Program-made: the position numbers and the translations under genes
DNA from: Cavia porcellus
Lineage: Eukaryota; Chordata; Mammalia; Rodentia; Caviidae
Assembly: GCF_034190915.1 (NCBI RefSeq)
Contig: NW_026947492.1
Location: 18,505,501 to 18,569,500, forward strand
Length of the DNA stretch: 64,000 nucleotides
Direction: 5' to 3'
Part shown: positions 12,076-23,010 of the stretch, piece by piece
How the letters are laid out: the number at the start of each line of letters is the position of its first letter
Position numbering within the stretch: the first letter of the stretch is position 1
Notes under the pieces: generated by a model
Told to the model about the DNA's origin: nothing
Database searches by the model: none
The model's input: only the letters and a program-made list of their open reading frames with translations

Positions 12076-13440
12076 GAGACTCAACATTCAGCTGTGTATT
12101 TGAGCTCCTTGTGTTTCCCTGATGTGAGAATTCACCACTATTAATTTCCCTCTCAGGACTCTTCATTGCATCCCACAGGTTCCAGTAATTTGTATTTGCA
12201 CCCTCACTTAATTGTACATGCTGTTTAAATTCTTCCTTAATTTCATCTGTGGCCCACTGGTTGTTCAGAAAGGTGTTATTTAATTTCCATGTGTTTATTG
12301 AATTTTTGTAATTTCTTTCACCATTAATTTCCAATTTCAATGCACTTTGATCAGATAATATGCATGGGACAATTTCACATTTTTGCATTTACTGAGGCAT
12401 TTTTATAGCTAATATATGGTCTACTTTAAAGAACATCCCACGTATACCTAAGAAAAATAGTTATTCTGATGTTGGATGCAACATTCTGTAAATATTTACT
12501 ATGTCCATTTGTTTACAGGCTCTGTTATTTCTTTGCCGATTTTTTGTGTAGCCAATCTATCATTTTTAACAATGGAGTATTGATGTCTCTTGCTATAATT
12601 GTGTTATTCTTTGTTTGGTTTTTCATGTCTATTAATATTTGTCATATATATTTGGGTTGCATTTGTATTTTAAATTATTATCTCTTTCTCTTGAATTTTT
12701 CCACTAACACATAGGTAACTGTAATCTTTCTCTCTTTTAATCATTCTTGAATTCACATCATCTGGAAGTAGATTAACTTTCCCTGAGTTCCTGTTGCATG
12801 AAGTATCATTTTCTATCATTTGAGTTTTGGTTAATAAATTTCTTTTTGTGTTGAGTGTGTTTATTGTATATAACATATTGTTGGATCTTGTTTCTTTGTA
12901 CATTCTGCCAGTCTTTTTCTTTTCATTGGTGAATTGAGACCATTTACGCTGATGATTATAGCTGACATGTATTGGTTTGTCTTTGTCATGTTATTTTGAT
13001 GTTGTTTTTTTCCTATTCTTTCCCTCTGTGTAATTGCTTGCCTTGCTTGCTTTGCTGTTTTGTTGTTCTTTGAATTGTAGTCTTTTCTGTCTCTCGAATG
13101 CCTTTTAGTACTTTTTGTAGGTTTGACTTCATGATCACAAATTTCTTCAGCTTTTCTTTGTCTTGGACTGTAGCCAGTGTAGATAGAAGAGGCAGCCAGC
13201 CCTGCTCCTGCATGCATGCAGGCCGCCATTTAGGACACATAGGAGGCAAGGGCCAAGAGAAAATGCAACCAATCCTATCCCTGTGCACCTGCTGGCTAGG
13301 GACCATAGCCAGCATAATCCAAGAGAAGAAGCAGCCAACCCCATTCCCAAATGCATGCTAGTCACAATCAGGACCCTCTTGTGGGTAGCCAGCATGTGCT
13401 TGGAGAAGAAGTAGCCATCCACACAATCATGAGAACAAGA
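12076..13440 (-). mobile_element. L1 5' segment (5' UTR, ORF1 end, endonuclease), left arm
   Basis: On the minus strand: L1 5' UTR-type sequence from roughly 13440, an abrupt jump into the last part of ORF1 near 13150, then the start of ORF2 (ISVNGLNSPMKRKR near 12940) and the endonuclease down to about 12080. It stops there and is followed directly by the ZBTB14 retrocopy. The right arm copy (about 44640-46940) keeps the ORF1 body that is missing here, so the left arm has a deletion. The boundary with the head-to-head L1 on the plus strand is uncertain. Confidence 0.7.
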
Positions 13441-13720
13441 AACATCATTTGGAACCTATAGCTAGTGCAGGCTGAGAGGACTAGCCAGCAGCACCTTGGA
13501 GAAGATGCATGTGTCTAGAGAAGACTGCCCCATGCCCCACTGCTTCCTCAAAAACCTAGGTTAGGAAAGGCCCAGTTTCCTGACCCATGGCCTTACAGAA
13601 CAGCTGGGTAGCCAGTGCACAAAGCACCTGGGACTCCAAACCAGCTCACCCAGTGGAAACCAGTAAAATGTCAGTGTAAAGGCAATCTCAGGCCTCCAGC
13701 CCATACAGAACAAGAGCAGA
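13150..13720. repeat. L1 5' UTR sub-repeats, head-to-head junction
   Basis: GC-richer sequence with recurring TAGCCAG(C/T) units at about 13171, 13306 and 13386 (80 bp between the last two). Two L1 5' regions meet here in opposite orientation. The same junction exists inverted at about 44430-45000. Confidence 0.55.
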
Positions 13721-15812
13721 AGACATGGACATAGATGACACTGAAAACCACACAAATGAAATTTCTGGGATGATGGCATGAGATGATTTCATGAGACTTT
13801 TAAAGAAATCAAATCAGAAATAATATCAGGTAAAACAAGAAATGACAAACATAGCAGCATATCTAAAAAAGACATAGATTTTGAAAAAAAAAAGAGGAGC
13901 ATGAGAAAATCAGGAAACCTTGAATGAGTCATATGGGAAGAATTGGAAAGCATGAAACAGATTCAAAGAGGTGTCTAAGAAATTTAAAACTCCATTGAAA
14001 GCTGGTGAAATCACTCGAAAGAAACTGAAGAAAGACTTTCAGAACTTGATGACAGGAATTTTGCTAGTCATTGTGAAAGGAAACATCTCTTAAACATAAA
14101 AAGGAAACAGGAAATAATAATTAAAGGGCTGCATGACAATTCAAAGAAAAATAATTTAAGAATAATAGATGTCAGCAAAAAAGCAGGGATCAATAGAAAT
14201 GATATAAAAACTCTATTCACAGAAATAATAACAGAAAACTTCCCAAGCATGGGAAAGGGACATGACATGCAGATAAGTGAGGCATATACAAATCCAGATA
14301 GTCATAACCAAAATAATCTACACCCAAACTTATAATAATCAAGGTAAACAGAAATTGAGCACAATAAAAGAATATTAAAAGCTGTTAGAGAAAACAACAG
14401 ATCACCTCTGAAAGAAAACCCATCACAATCACAACAGACTTTTTAACACAAAGAACTTGGAGTGATGTGTTTCAAGTCTGGAAAAAAAAGCAATTTCCAA
14501 GCAAGATTGATGTACCTGCAAAACTATCTTTCAAAATTAATGGAGAAATGCAATGCTTCCATGACAAAGAACAACTGAAGGAATTCATGACCACTAAACC
14601 AACCCTACAAAGATCACTGAATGGCATTCTAGATTGAGATAAAAAGGACCATGGTTCCAGGAACAGTGGCAGAGGGGTATCACTGAGCAGTGTAGACAGT
14701 TGAATGAAGGGGAAAAGTAGTCAGCCAATGGCAGGAAAATAGCATGGCAGAGACAAGCCAGTGCATGTTGGCGAAAGCTATTAATGTAGATGGCCTCAAT
14801 TCACCAATGGAAAGAAACACAGGCAGAGTGGATCAGGAAACAGGATCCATCATTATGCTTTATACAAGAAACACATTTAACAAGAAAGAAAATTCATAGA
14901 CTGAAATTCAAAGGAGTGAAAACAATGCTCTATGAGACAGGGAACCAAAACAAAGTAGGCATAACTTGCATATCAACAGTGAAATTGATAAGAAAGACAT
15001 TGCATTTTTATACATGGAAAGCTACTCAGCTATAACAAAAGATAACCATGAAGCTCTTGTAGGTAAGTGGATACAACTTGAAATCATGCTCATGGGTGAA
15101 ATGGTTCAGAGTCACATGAGTGAACATCATATTGTCTCGCTAGTCTAAAAAACTACAGGAGTTAGTGGAATCCAAAATGCACAATACATATTATGAAAAT
15201 GAAAGGGGAGGGAATGTCTAAAATGGGAAGGCAGTGGCTACTGTTAATCTATTAATGTGTTTTGAAATGCTGTATTGTTTTCATTGTTCTGTTTAGATTT
15301 TATTGTTTTGTTTTGTGTGGTTTTATTATTTTTGATGGCATGAGCAGCTATTTCAAAGATATATTATGGTAGCCAGTATTGACTTCCTATTATCTAGTTT
15401 GAAAGGCCTGTATTGCTTTCATTGTTTTGTTTGATTGACTTTATTCTATCTTGTTTTGTTTGATTTTATTATATCTGATGGTATTGGCAGCTCGTTTGAA
15501 GATAACAAGAGGCGTTATTGTAACTATGGTGGTCTTCCTATTATTTTATTTTGAAGTTCTGTGCTGATTTCATTGTTTTGTTTTGATTGCTTTTATTCTG
15601 TACTGTTTTGTTTGATTTTACTATGTCTGATGATATGGGCAGATATTTTGAAGATAACAAGAGGCATTACAATAGCCATTATTGATTTCCTTTTATCTTG
15701 TTTGGAAGTGCTGTAGCACATTCATTGTTTTGTTTTGATTGGCTCTATTCTGTTTTATTTTACTTGATTTTATTCTTTTCAAAATTAAAAAAAAATAAAA
15801 ATAAAAAATAAT
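13441..15812 (+). mobile_element. Internally deleted L1 (5' UTR, ORF1, ORF2 ends, 3' UTR)
   Basis: Plus-strand L1 with a 5' UTR remnant, a decayed ORF1 starting at ATG 13725 and running to about 14640, and the first about 60 codons of ORF2 (endonuclease start, 14780-14985). It then jumps to the extreme ORF2 C-terminus (14990-15145) and a 3' UTR to 15812. The whole reverse transcriptase is absent. ORF1 keeps coiled-coil-type Lys/Glu-rich sequence and C-terminal blocks but has stops from codon 19 on. Only the 5' UTR and the first part of ORF1 have a counterpart in the right arm. Confidence 0.75.
15240..15790 (+). repeat. Degenerate tandem repeats of an L1 3' UTR (about 130-140 bp units)
   Basis: Three to four units, each with a TTTCATTGTTTTGTTTTGATTG-like T/G-rich half, then GATTTTATTATGTCTGATG, GGCAGCT, GAAGATAACAAGAGG and TTATTTTGTTT. 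The units resemble those in the L1 3' UTRs at 32918-33330, 35520-35990 and, inverted, 36190-36640, 50100-50560 and 63300-63730. Confidence 0.75.
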
Positions 15813-15815
15813 TAC

Positions 15816-17025
15816 AATAGTTGTCAATCACATTTTTAAAAATTTAAAAACAAAGTGTAAATGTTAATACAGAATTTCAAAACAAAATAATAGGAGACTA
15901 GCACTAGTTAACAAAGTGTTAACATATAACTGACACTGGTTATTTTCAAAGTAGCTGTTCTGATTACAAGATATAGATATAAAAAAGAAACAAACTAATA
16001 GAAGACTAACACTGCTTAACATATTGGGTATTGTTACCTTCAAAGTAGTTGTTCTAATTAAAAAGATAGATATAAAAAAGATCAAACAATTGAACAGTGA
16101 AAACAAACTGTTCTTTGTGTTGAACAGTAGATCATATTTTGTAAATGTTATTTCTTAAAGAGAAATCTACCATGGCAATACTATAAAGTCTATAATTTCT
16201 CAAGAGAAAATATAAAATTAAAGTTATTCAAAGGATTGAAATTATGGAAGGTTAAGAAACCCAAGATGATCTTTAAATGGAGTTGTGCTCTTTGATAGAT
16301 ACGAGAAGAAAGATGATTTCAGGCATATTGGAGATGTTTCCATGGACAAGAAATGATTCAAACACAAAGGACCACATGAAGTAAGACAACAAAGCTGAGG
16401 TAACAGTCTTCAGTTTATAAGCTGTTATGTAGACAGAAAGCCACACATGTTCTCTACAATTTTAAAAAGCTTTCTCTCCCAATCTTTATTTTTATAAACA
16501 GCTTAAATCAAGAGGCAAATCATTACTGAGGAGGGAACATACTCTAAAGATTTTCATCTGTCTGTATTTTCTTGAACAGAACCCTAAATTCTCTTTGTGT
16601 GGTATTTTCTACCTTGCAGAATAATGATGATGATGATAAAATCTGATTTATCTAAGTCATGATGTTAAATAAAGGAAAGCAAATCCAAGGCCTTGTGCAT
16701 GTTATGCACTTTATCTCTCAGTTACATACCGCTTCCACCATTATTTTCTTCATAGTTCATCACTTGAAGATAAACAGATATTTTTTGTAAATGTAATTCC
16801 AATGTTTGGGAATCTAGAATGTTAGATGTTACTTTCTGTTGCAGAAAGTTTAAATGAAAATAGGTGGAGGAGGTACTTAGGCATGTCTGTCCCACTACTC
16901 CCTTGACTTGGTTTGTAAGTCAAGTGGAAAAGCTAAAACTGGTATAGCCCAAGTCCCTTATAGCTAGTCTCCCTTAATTAAACACACTTAGGTGATATTT
17001 GGAAGGTTGAAATGATAAGTTCCTT
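15816..17025. other. Unassigned sequence with a short tandem duplication
   Basis: Two diverged units (about 15885-15990 and 15991-16085), each ending GATATAAAAAAG, follow the L1 tail and look like inverted 3' UTR repeat units. From 16110 to 17025 I recognise no gene or repeat. The right arm lacks this stretch. Confidence 0.45.
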
Positions 17026-17137
17026 TCTTTTTTTTCTTTTTTTTTTTTTTTTCATTTTTATTGGTACTGGGGATTGAACTCAAGACTGCCTGCTTGCAAG
17101 GCAGATGCTTATGCCGCTGAGCTAAATCCCCAACCCA
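17026..17137 (-). mobile_element. tRNA-derived ID-like SINE with target-site duplication
   Basis: The reverse complement starts GGGTTGGGGATTTAGCTCAG, has a box B-like GAGTTCAATCC and ends in an A-rich tail (the T-run at 17026-17053). The flanks share AAGTTCCTTTCTTTT at about 17012 and 17137, a convincing TSD. It is absent from the right arm, so it postdates the duplication or lies in the part deleted there. Confidence 0.85.
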
Positions 17138-18697
17138 AGTTCCTTTCTTTTTGTGTACAATAATTGAGAATCACCTCAGGTCTACCCAGTAATTAAGTAG
17201 ATCTGGAGTTAGGTTGAAAAATCTGAGTGTCTAACAGGTTCCCGGTGATACTCACCTGAGTACTGTCATTCATTTCCCAGCTTCATGAACATGAGAAGTA
17301 TTCTTCATGGTTGCAGTAGTGATGATGGTGTTCAACCTTCCTAATGTGTAGGTCCTGTCTATTGTGGCATCATTTTGGGTTATCACTTAACCTTTCTGTA
17401 GTAATTCAAAACTCTATGCATATACTTTCATACATTACATCCTTTTCTATCAGAGGGAACTACTTATTTATGTTTCCCAAATTAAACCACTCATTGTTAC
17501 ACTAGTACACCCTAGACTGTTGTAAGTGACGAATGTCCATAAATCCTACAGGCCACATCAGGCTGCTTAGTCTAAGCCACAAACCCCTAACAGTGTTATA
17601 AATAAATGTGAGGAGAAACTTTGTCACTCTACATTTGGATTCACTAAGTGACTCTGCAGCAATGTGCAGTCAAGGCTGACCAGTCTTGCTGGTTTGTCTG
17701 GGGAGACTGTTTTCCCAAGATGTGGGTCTCTCAGTGCTAAGAGTGGGAAAGATTCGTGATAATCTGGTCTGGTCAATGACTATAGTATATTTCTTAATTA
17801 TCTTGAATATGTTGCACAGAAAAAGAAATAAACTTATGCAGATAATATTGAGGAGATTTGAGAAATTATTATCAGGAAGCATTTGAAATTGGAAAAGCCT
17901 AACCAAGTCAACTTTTTTATATTGGAAACACTGTGATGGCATTCTTCAAAGTGGGCAATGTGTGAGAGACCAGAGTATGAGATTGTAGGCATTGAGACTG
18001 TGGTTTGATTCAAGTATTGATTGCTATCTGAATAGTGAAGTGAAGATCACTAAGTTACCATCTGGTTCAGTGGAACTACAACTAAACCTACCTGTAGTGA
18101 GGTGCAAAGGAAAGAAAATAGAATATGTCTACAAGATACACTTGGCTCTGAAAAAGCATGAGAATCGTGTAAGAATTATTTATTATTAGTATTATTACCA
18201 AGAAAATTGCATAAAGGAATCAGAAGGAAACTTGGGCCAGGGTGATTAGAGAAGAAATACATCAAATGAAAAGACTGTAGATGAAGTCATCTGGATGGCA
18301 CTGGAACAAAATATCATTTCTTCATGATTTCTCAATTCACATCTCTTTCCCTTAGGTACTACCAGTACCTAAATGTAAAAAATGAAGTGTGTAAGATTTT
18401 CTATGTTGAAGGTAGTAGAACCATGAATGACTTCCAAATACAATGTGAGAATTTACATTTATTTATAATTATGATTGAAGGTAGATAAAATACATCCTAA
18501 CTGAAAGAAAAATCAACTTGAAATAGACAACTGCAAACAAAATGATAGAAAGGAGGCAGAACAAAGAATTAGAGAAATGAGGGACCCCAATGCATACAGA
18601 AGATACAATTTCCAATCCACAACTGGGCAACCATGCAGAGAGCACACATCTGGAGTTTCTAAGAACTTACTTTTATTCAGAAAGAGGACAACGACAC
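17138..18697. other. Non-genic duplication-arm sequence downstream of the left receptor
   Basis: From about 17207 this matches 44340-42840 inverted. I see no coding frame. It includes a short ATT-type run near 18175-18200 whose right-arm counterpart is expanded to (AAT)n at 43340-43382. Confidence 0.6.
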
Positions 18698-19630
18698 TCA
18701 CATCAAGAGTTTTCTTCTCAGTGTTCTCTGCAGGGCCACTTTTACTTCCTTGTTTCTCAGGCTGTAGATCAAGGGGTTGAGCATGGGGATCACTGTGGTG
18801 TAGAACACAGAAGCCACATTCTCCTGGGCCAGGGAAATGGCCGTGGAGGGTTTTAAGTAAACAAATGTAGTGGATCCATAGAAAAGTCCCACAGCCACAA
18901 GATGGGAGCTGCAGGTGCTGAAGGCTTTGGACCTGCCCTCGGTAGAGCTGATGCGAAGAGTACTGGACAGGATGAAGGCATAGGAAACAAGGACAATTAA
19001 ACTGGTGAATATGATGTCAAATCCAGCAAAGAAGAAGATTGCCATCTTTGCATCATATGTACTAAAACAGGAGAGTTTCATAAGAGGAGCAATGTCACAG
19101 AAGTAGTGACTAATGAGTTGCTCACAATATCTCAATGTTAACATGACACCTGTCTCTATTGTGGAGCCGATGAATCCTATGACATAAACCAGAGACACCA
19201 GAAGAGAGCAGAAATCATGAGACATGATGATATTGTAAAGCAAAGGGTGGCAGATGGCCACATATCTGTCATAGGCCATCACTGTGAGCATGTAACACTC
19301 GGCAATGACAAAAACAAGGAAGAAGTAGAGCTGACTCATGCACCCCACATAGGAGATGGCATTCTTCTGAGACACAAAGTTGACCAGCATTTTAGGGGTG
19401 GTGACAGAAGAGTAACAGAGGTCCACAAGTGACAGATTGCTGAGGAAGTAGTACATGGGCGTATGAAGCTGCTTGTTGAGACATATCAGGGTGATCATGC
19501 CCAGGTTCCCGACCATGGTGACCATATAGATCCCCAGGAAGAGGAGGAAGAGGGGTATCTAGAGCTCTGGCCTGTTAGTTAATCCTCCAAGAATGAACTC
19601 TGTCACAATAGAGTGATTTTCTGCAGCCAT
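18698..19630 (-). pseudogene. Or8a1-ps: Or8a1-like olfactory receptor, single nonsense codon
   Basis: Single-exon class II odorant receptor of subfamily 8A, a G-protein-coupled receptor that would signal through G-olf in olfactory neurons. The start is ATG 630-628 of 19630-19628 (MAAENHS, an N-glycosylation site). A TAG at 19561-19559 replaces Gln24 of the right-arm paralogue (CAG). Downstream the frame is uninterrupted for 286 codons with [19 protein letters not shown] and [12 protein letters not shown]. The C-terminus is one residue longer than the paralogue through a small deletion. About 24 of 274 residues differ from the right copy. Restarting at the next ATG (19525) would lose the N-terminus and most of TM1, so I call it a pseudogene. 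A sequencing error or a segregating allele is possible. Confidence 0.85.
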
Positions 19631-20111
19631 TGTGTCTGGGTGGGAGTCCTGTGGGCATAAGAACAAAGCCCCCTGTGAGATGGTGCCCTTGAGCTGCTTG
19701 AGCAGTGGTTTTTCCATGTTTGGGGCTGCTGAGCCATTGTTGCTCATAGCTGATGTGTCCCCTCTCAACCTGGACTTTTCCCTGAGGGATATACTAGCCC
19801 TTGAATATTTCAAAGGTCTTGAGGAGTAGGGTCCAGAGTTTAGGTGATGAGCCAAAGAGGAAGGGGCAGGGGCCAGATATAGTCCCCAAGGTCACATCCT
19901 CATGCCCTACCCAGAGACAACCAAAGTGTGCTTTACCCAGCTCCTCTATTTCAGATCAATGAAATTTCCAGTTAACTTTAACTGTTAACAAAAGAACTAT
20001 GATTAAGGACTTCCAGTTATGTTTTTAGTAGGAAATAATAATACTACAGCAAGAAACATTTTGATATAAAGCTTATCCATTGCTCCTAATGAGTCTAAAG
20101 CTAACATTTTA
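19631..20111. other. Upstream region of the left receptor
   Basis: Contains a pyrimidine tract and a CCCACAG 3' splice site just upstream of the ATG (about 19648-19654 on the minus strand), as in many OR genes with a 5' UTR intron. The rest matches the right arm at 41400-41880. No TATA box or start site is evident to me. Confidence 0.5.
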
Positions 20112-20226
20112 CCTATCTCTATGTCCATCTCCATCTCCATCTCCATCTCTATATCTCTATCCCTATCCCTATCTCTATCTCTATCTCTATCCCTATTCGT
20201 ATCCCTATCTCTATCTCTATCTCTTT
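20112..20226. repeat. (CTATCT)n / (CCATCT)n hexanucleotide repeat
   Basis: About 19 imperfect six-base units with C/T interchanges. The right arm has a shorter interrupted GAGATA-type tract at 40685-40740, so the repeat expanded on the left after the duplication. Confidence 0.9.
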
Positions 20227-21189
20227 CCTTACCACTTTCTTATCTTTAAAGGGCTTTCTAAGACAAAGAATGTGAACTTATCAAAATTGCAGCTATAAAT
20301 ATAATTTTAAACACAAAGGAGATAACCCATCATACAAATCTTTCAAGTATTGATCTCTATTAAAGTGTGAGTTGTTATTAAGCATGAGAAATTTATTCTT
20401 ATTCACAGCGCATGATGTAAGGCAAGGGTTCTCAATATTTCCTGTATGTTATGACTACTTGGAAAATTTAGAAAGTATTGATACCAAATTCTACTCACAG
20501 AAGAATTGATTTAATGATCCCCATAGTTTAAATCTTGGAGACTGGCACACAAAAGGTGCTTCATAGCTAATTATAGATATAGTTTTCAGGCAGTCGTATC
20601 AAAGCATGGCGCTGTACATTCCTAATGACAAAGTGTTCAAATTATAATCATGTCTCTAGAAAGCATCAACAATCATGGCTGAATGTGACCTTAGTGTGGA
20701 CATATGCATATGTCAGATATATTTCTTATGTCTATAAGCAAACTCTCATTATATTGATTGTTTCCTGATGTAATTCATCAAAACAGGACAAAATACTTTT
20801 AGAACAAAACTTTTACCCCTATTTCATATTGAAAAAAATGACATTCCAGATGCTAATGACTTGCCCCAATATGCAAACTATTGATAAATTAGGATGAAAT
20901 TTACCTCTTTCCCTCTAATCATGAGCTTCCTCCTTTGCCCCCAACATGTAGCCTTCTAAATCTGCATGATAACACACCAAAAATGAAGATTACAGCATGC
21001 TTACTCTTAGTGTTTGCCTTGTAAACACAAAAAGAGGAATGCTTGTTTGCTTTCATTGTATAGCAAACTGAAGCTCTAAAATTTCAGTAAGTTATGGAAA
21101 ATGCCCTTGCTGGTAGGAGGCAGACCAATTCTGAAACTCAAGACTCCTGACCACCCGTTCATTTTGTCTTCATTAAACTATAATTTTTA
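20227..21189. other. Non-genic duplication-arm sequence
   Basis: Matches 40680-39770 inverted. No coding region or RNA recognised. Confidence 0.6.
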
Positions 21190-21292
21190 TTGGCGAGGTT
21201 TAAATTTTTATTTTATGGTCCTGGGAATAGAACTCAGGACCTTGCTTTTATCAGGCAGGCACTGCCCTGCTGAACTATATCCCTGGCCTGAC
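21190..21292 (-). mobile_element. tRNA-derived ID-like SINE (shared by both arms)
   Basis: The reverse complement shows GGGATATAGTTCAGC-type box A and GAGTTCTATTCCCAGGACC-type box B sequence. The counterpart is at 39655-39765, so the insertion predates the duplication. Confidence 0.75.
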
Positions 21293-21888
21293 TTTTTTGC
21301 TATACTTTGTGCATCTCTATATTACTAGTAGTAAAATGTATTTACTATCATTTTCAAGATGGAAGTGATATTATTTGTAATTCATTTGCACTTTTAACAT
21401 TATAAATATTAAGCAAAGAATACAAGCCCTCACATTCCCAATTACTTGGAGCCCTACAATGGCAGTTAATAACCTTCTATATGTAATATATATATATATG
21501 TATATACATTTACATCCATTAATATTTTACATGACAAAAATATTTATTTAAATAATAATGATAACTGCCACTAATTATATTTTCTCTTAGATACCAGAAA
21601 TATTCTTTAAAAACCTTAAAATGTAGTGTGAGGACAAGAAAGTCTGCATTACATTGTGAGTTCTACGGAAAGTGTAAATGAGAACCAAAGTGTGTAATAC
21701 GTATTGTGAAACAGGAAAAACACTTTTCAAATGAGAAGGAGAACTAGAAAGGTGGGAGGAGGAATGAAAAGTGTGGGAAAGAAAAAATGAGATAAGAAGG
21801 ATAAAATGGAAGAAAAGATTTTGTAAATGAGGGGAAGAAGAATTGAAGGGAGAGGAATGGAAAAAAGAGGAATCAAGATATGTTGCAT
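21293..21888. other. Non-genic duplication-arm sequence
   Basis: Matches about 39640-39050 inverted. It includes an AT-rich stretch (21480-21560) and an A/G-rich stretch next to the B1-like SINE. A part of it (near 21330-21560) exists twice in the right arm. Confidence 0.6.
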
Positions 21889-22032
21889 AGGCTGGGCAGG
21901 GTGGTACATCCCTGTAATCCCAGCACCTGGGATGCTGACACAGGAGGAGTACCACAAGTTTGAGTCCAGCCTGTAGTACATAGTGAACTGAAGGTCAGCT
22001 TGAGCTACATCACAAGACCTTGTCTTAAAAAA
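21889..22032 (+). mobile_element. B1-like (7SL-derived) SINE
   Basis: Begins GGCTGGGCAGGGTGGTACAT and carries CCTGTAATCCCAGCACCTGG, a GAGTCCAGCCTGTAGTACAT-type B box and a terminal CTTGTCTTAAAAAA. This is the standard 7SL-derived monomer pattern of rodent B1 and relatives. The inverted counterpart is at 38905-39047, so it predates the duplication. Confidence 0.85.
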
Positions 22033-23010
22033 TAATCACATATGAGCACAAATTGCTTATGATGAATGTGATTATTAGGTAATGCTACAATTATTTAAAT
22101 TGCACCAATAAACAATTAAAATGCACTTTCATTTATTAAAAATAATTTTTCTAGCTAATAAGAGATTTAAAATATTATATATTCTCCTGTTCCCAATATC
22201 TTCTCTAAATATGATACAAAACAGTAAATAGTGATTGGGGTTCAGAAGAGAACTCCATTGCATAGTCGAACCCCAGCATCAGGGATTTTATTGATTAGAC
22301 CCACAATCTTCTAATAATATAAACTAGGGTACCACAAACCACATATCATTGCTACATATATTACCTTAAGCTTACCAAATCATCAGAAGCTCAGGATTGC
22401 AGCTAAAGGTATATACTATACAAGAGAAATGCACCTAGCAATGAAGGTAAAAACATGATTGCAAATACCTTGCATTAAAAATAAGAGCTCAGGGAAAAAG
22501 ATTTTCTTATATAATTTTCATCAGTATGTATTAGATATATGTGTGGAAGAAAACTGGTACACCATCTCCTGGAAATTTAGGTGAATGCCATTGGCTTCAG
22601 TGATGAGCAAGTGCTGGAAATGTATAGATACATATTCTAGTGCTAAATGTGCTCATAAAGTCTAGTACTGTTATGGAAAAGGTCACCGAGATTTGTGGAC
22701 AGGGAATACGGTTTACAAATGTAAGGGAAGAACATCTCCTGGGATGCAGTTACTCTGGAGACTGTGGTCTTCACTAAGGGACAATTAAAGTCTTGCCTTA
22801 TACTTGTTCTGTGAATAGTTTTTCTTTATACGTGTAGAGTCATCTTGCAGCTATGGAAATTTCAAATCCAATTCAAACATTGGAATATTTTAGCACCAAC
22901 AGCCCCATCATCATCATTACTGTCATCATCACCATCCTTCTCATCACCATCATCACTGTCCTTTTTGTAACTACCTCAGTCATTGCCATCAGCATCATCA
23001 CAATCACTAC
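22033..23010. other. Inner end of the left arm
   Basis: Matches 38900-37690 inverted. It ends in a CAT/CAC-rich tract (22905-22985) that reads as a short hydrophobic frame starting MEISNPIQ at 22854. That frame closes at a TAA near 23030. Homology to the right arm stops near 23010. Confidence 0.6.

Larger units (their letters stand above)
9790..23010. repeat. Left arm of a large inverted segmental duplication
   Basis: The reverse complement of this interval matches 37690-48832, and apparently 61690-62117, in order. Shared landmarks, left against right: 9790-10190 with 62117-61690; 10195-10560 with 48832-48470; the ZBTB14 retrocopy; the L1 5' regions; 17200-18400 with 44340-43150; the receptor gene; the ID-like SINE; the B1-like SINE; and a CAT-rich tract at 22890-23000 with 37810-37700. 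Unique flanks diverge visibly, so the duplication is old. Left-only material (about 13780-17200) and right-only material (ORF1 near 45010-45870) show later deletions. Confidence 0.85.

Noticed and set aside
20080..20298. Tyr/Leu/Pro-rich 72-codon frame
   Set aside because: Translation of the hexanucleotide repeat at 20112-20226.
21190..21292. A functional tRNA gene (also considered at 17026-17137 and 39655-39765)
   Set aside because: The pol III box-like sequences sit in SINEs with A-rich tails; no intact cloverleaf or anticodon arm was seen.
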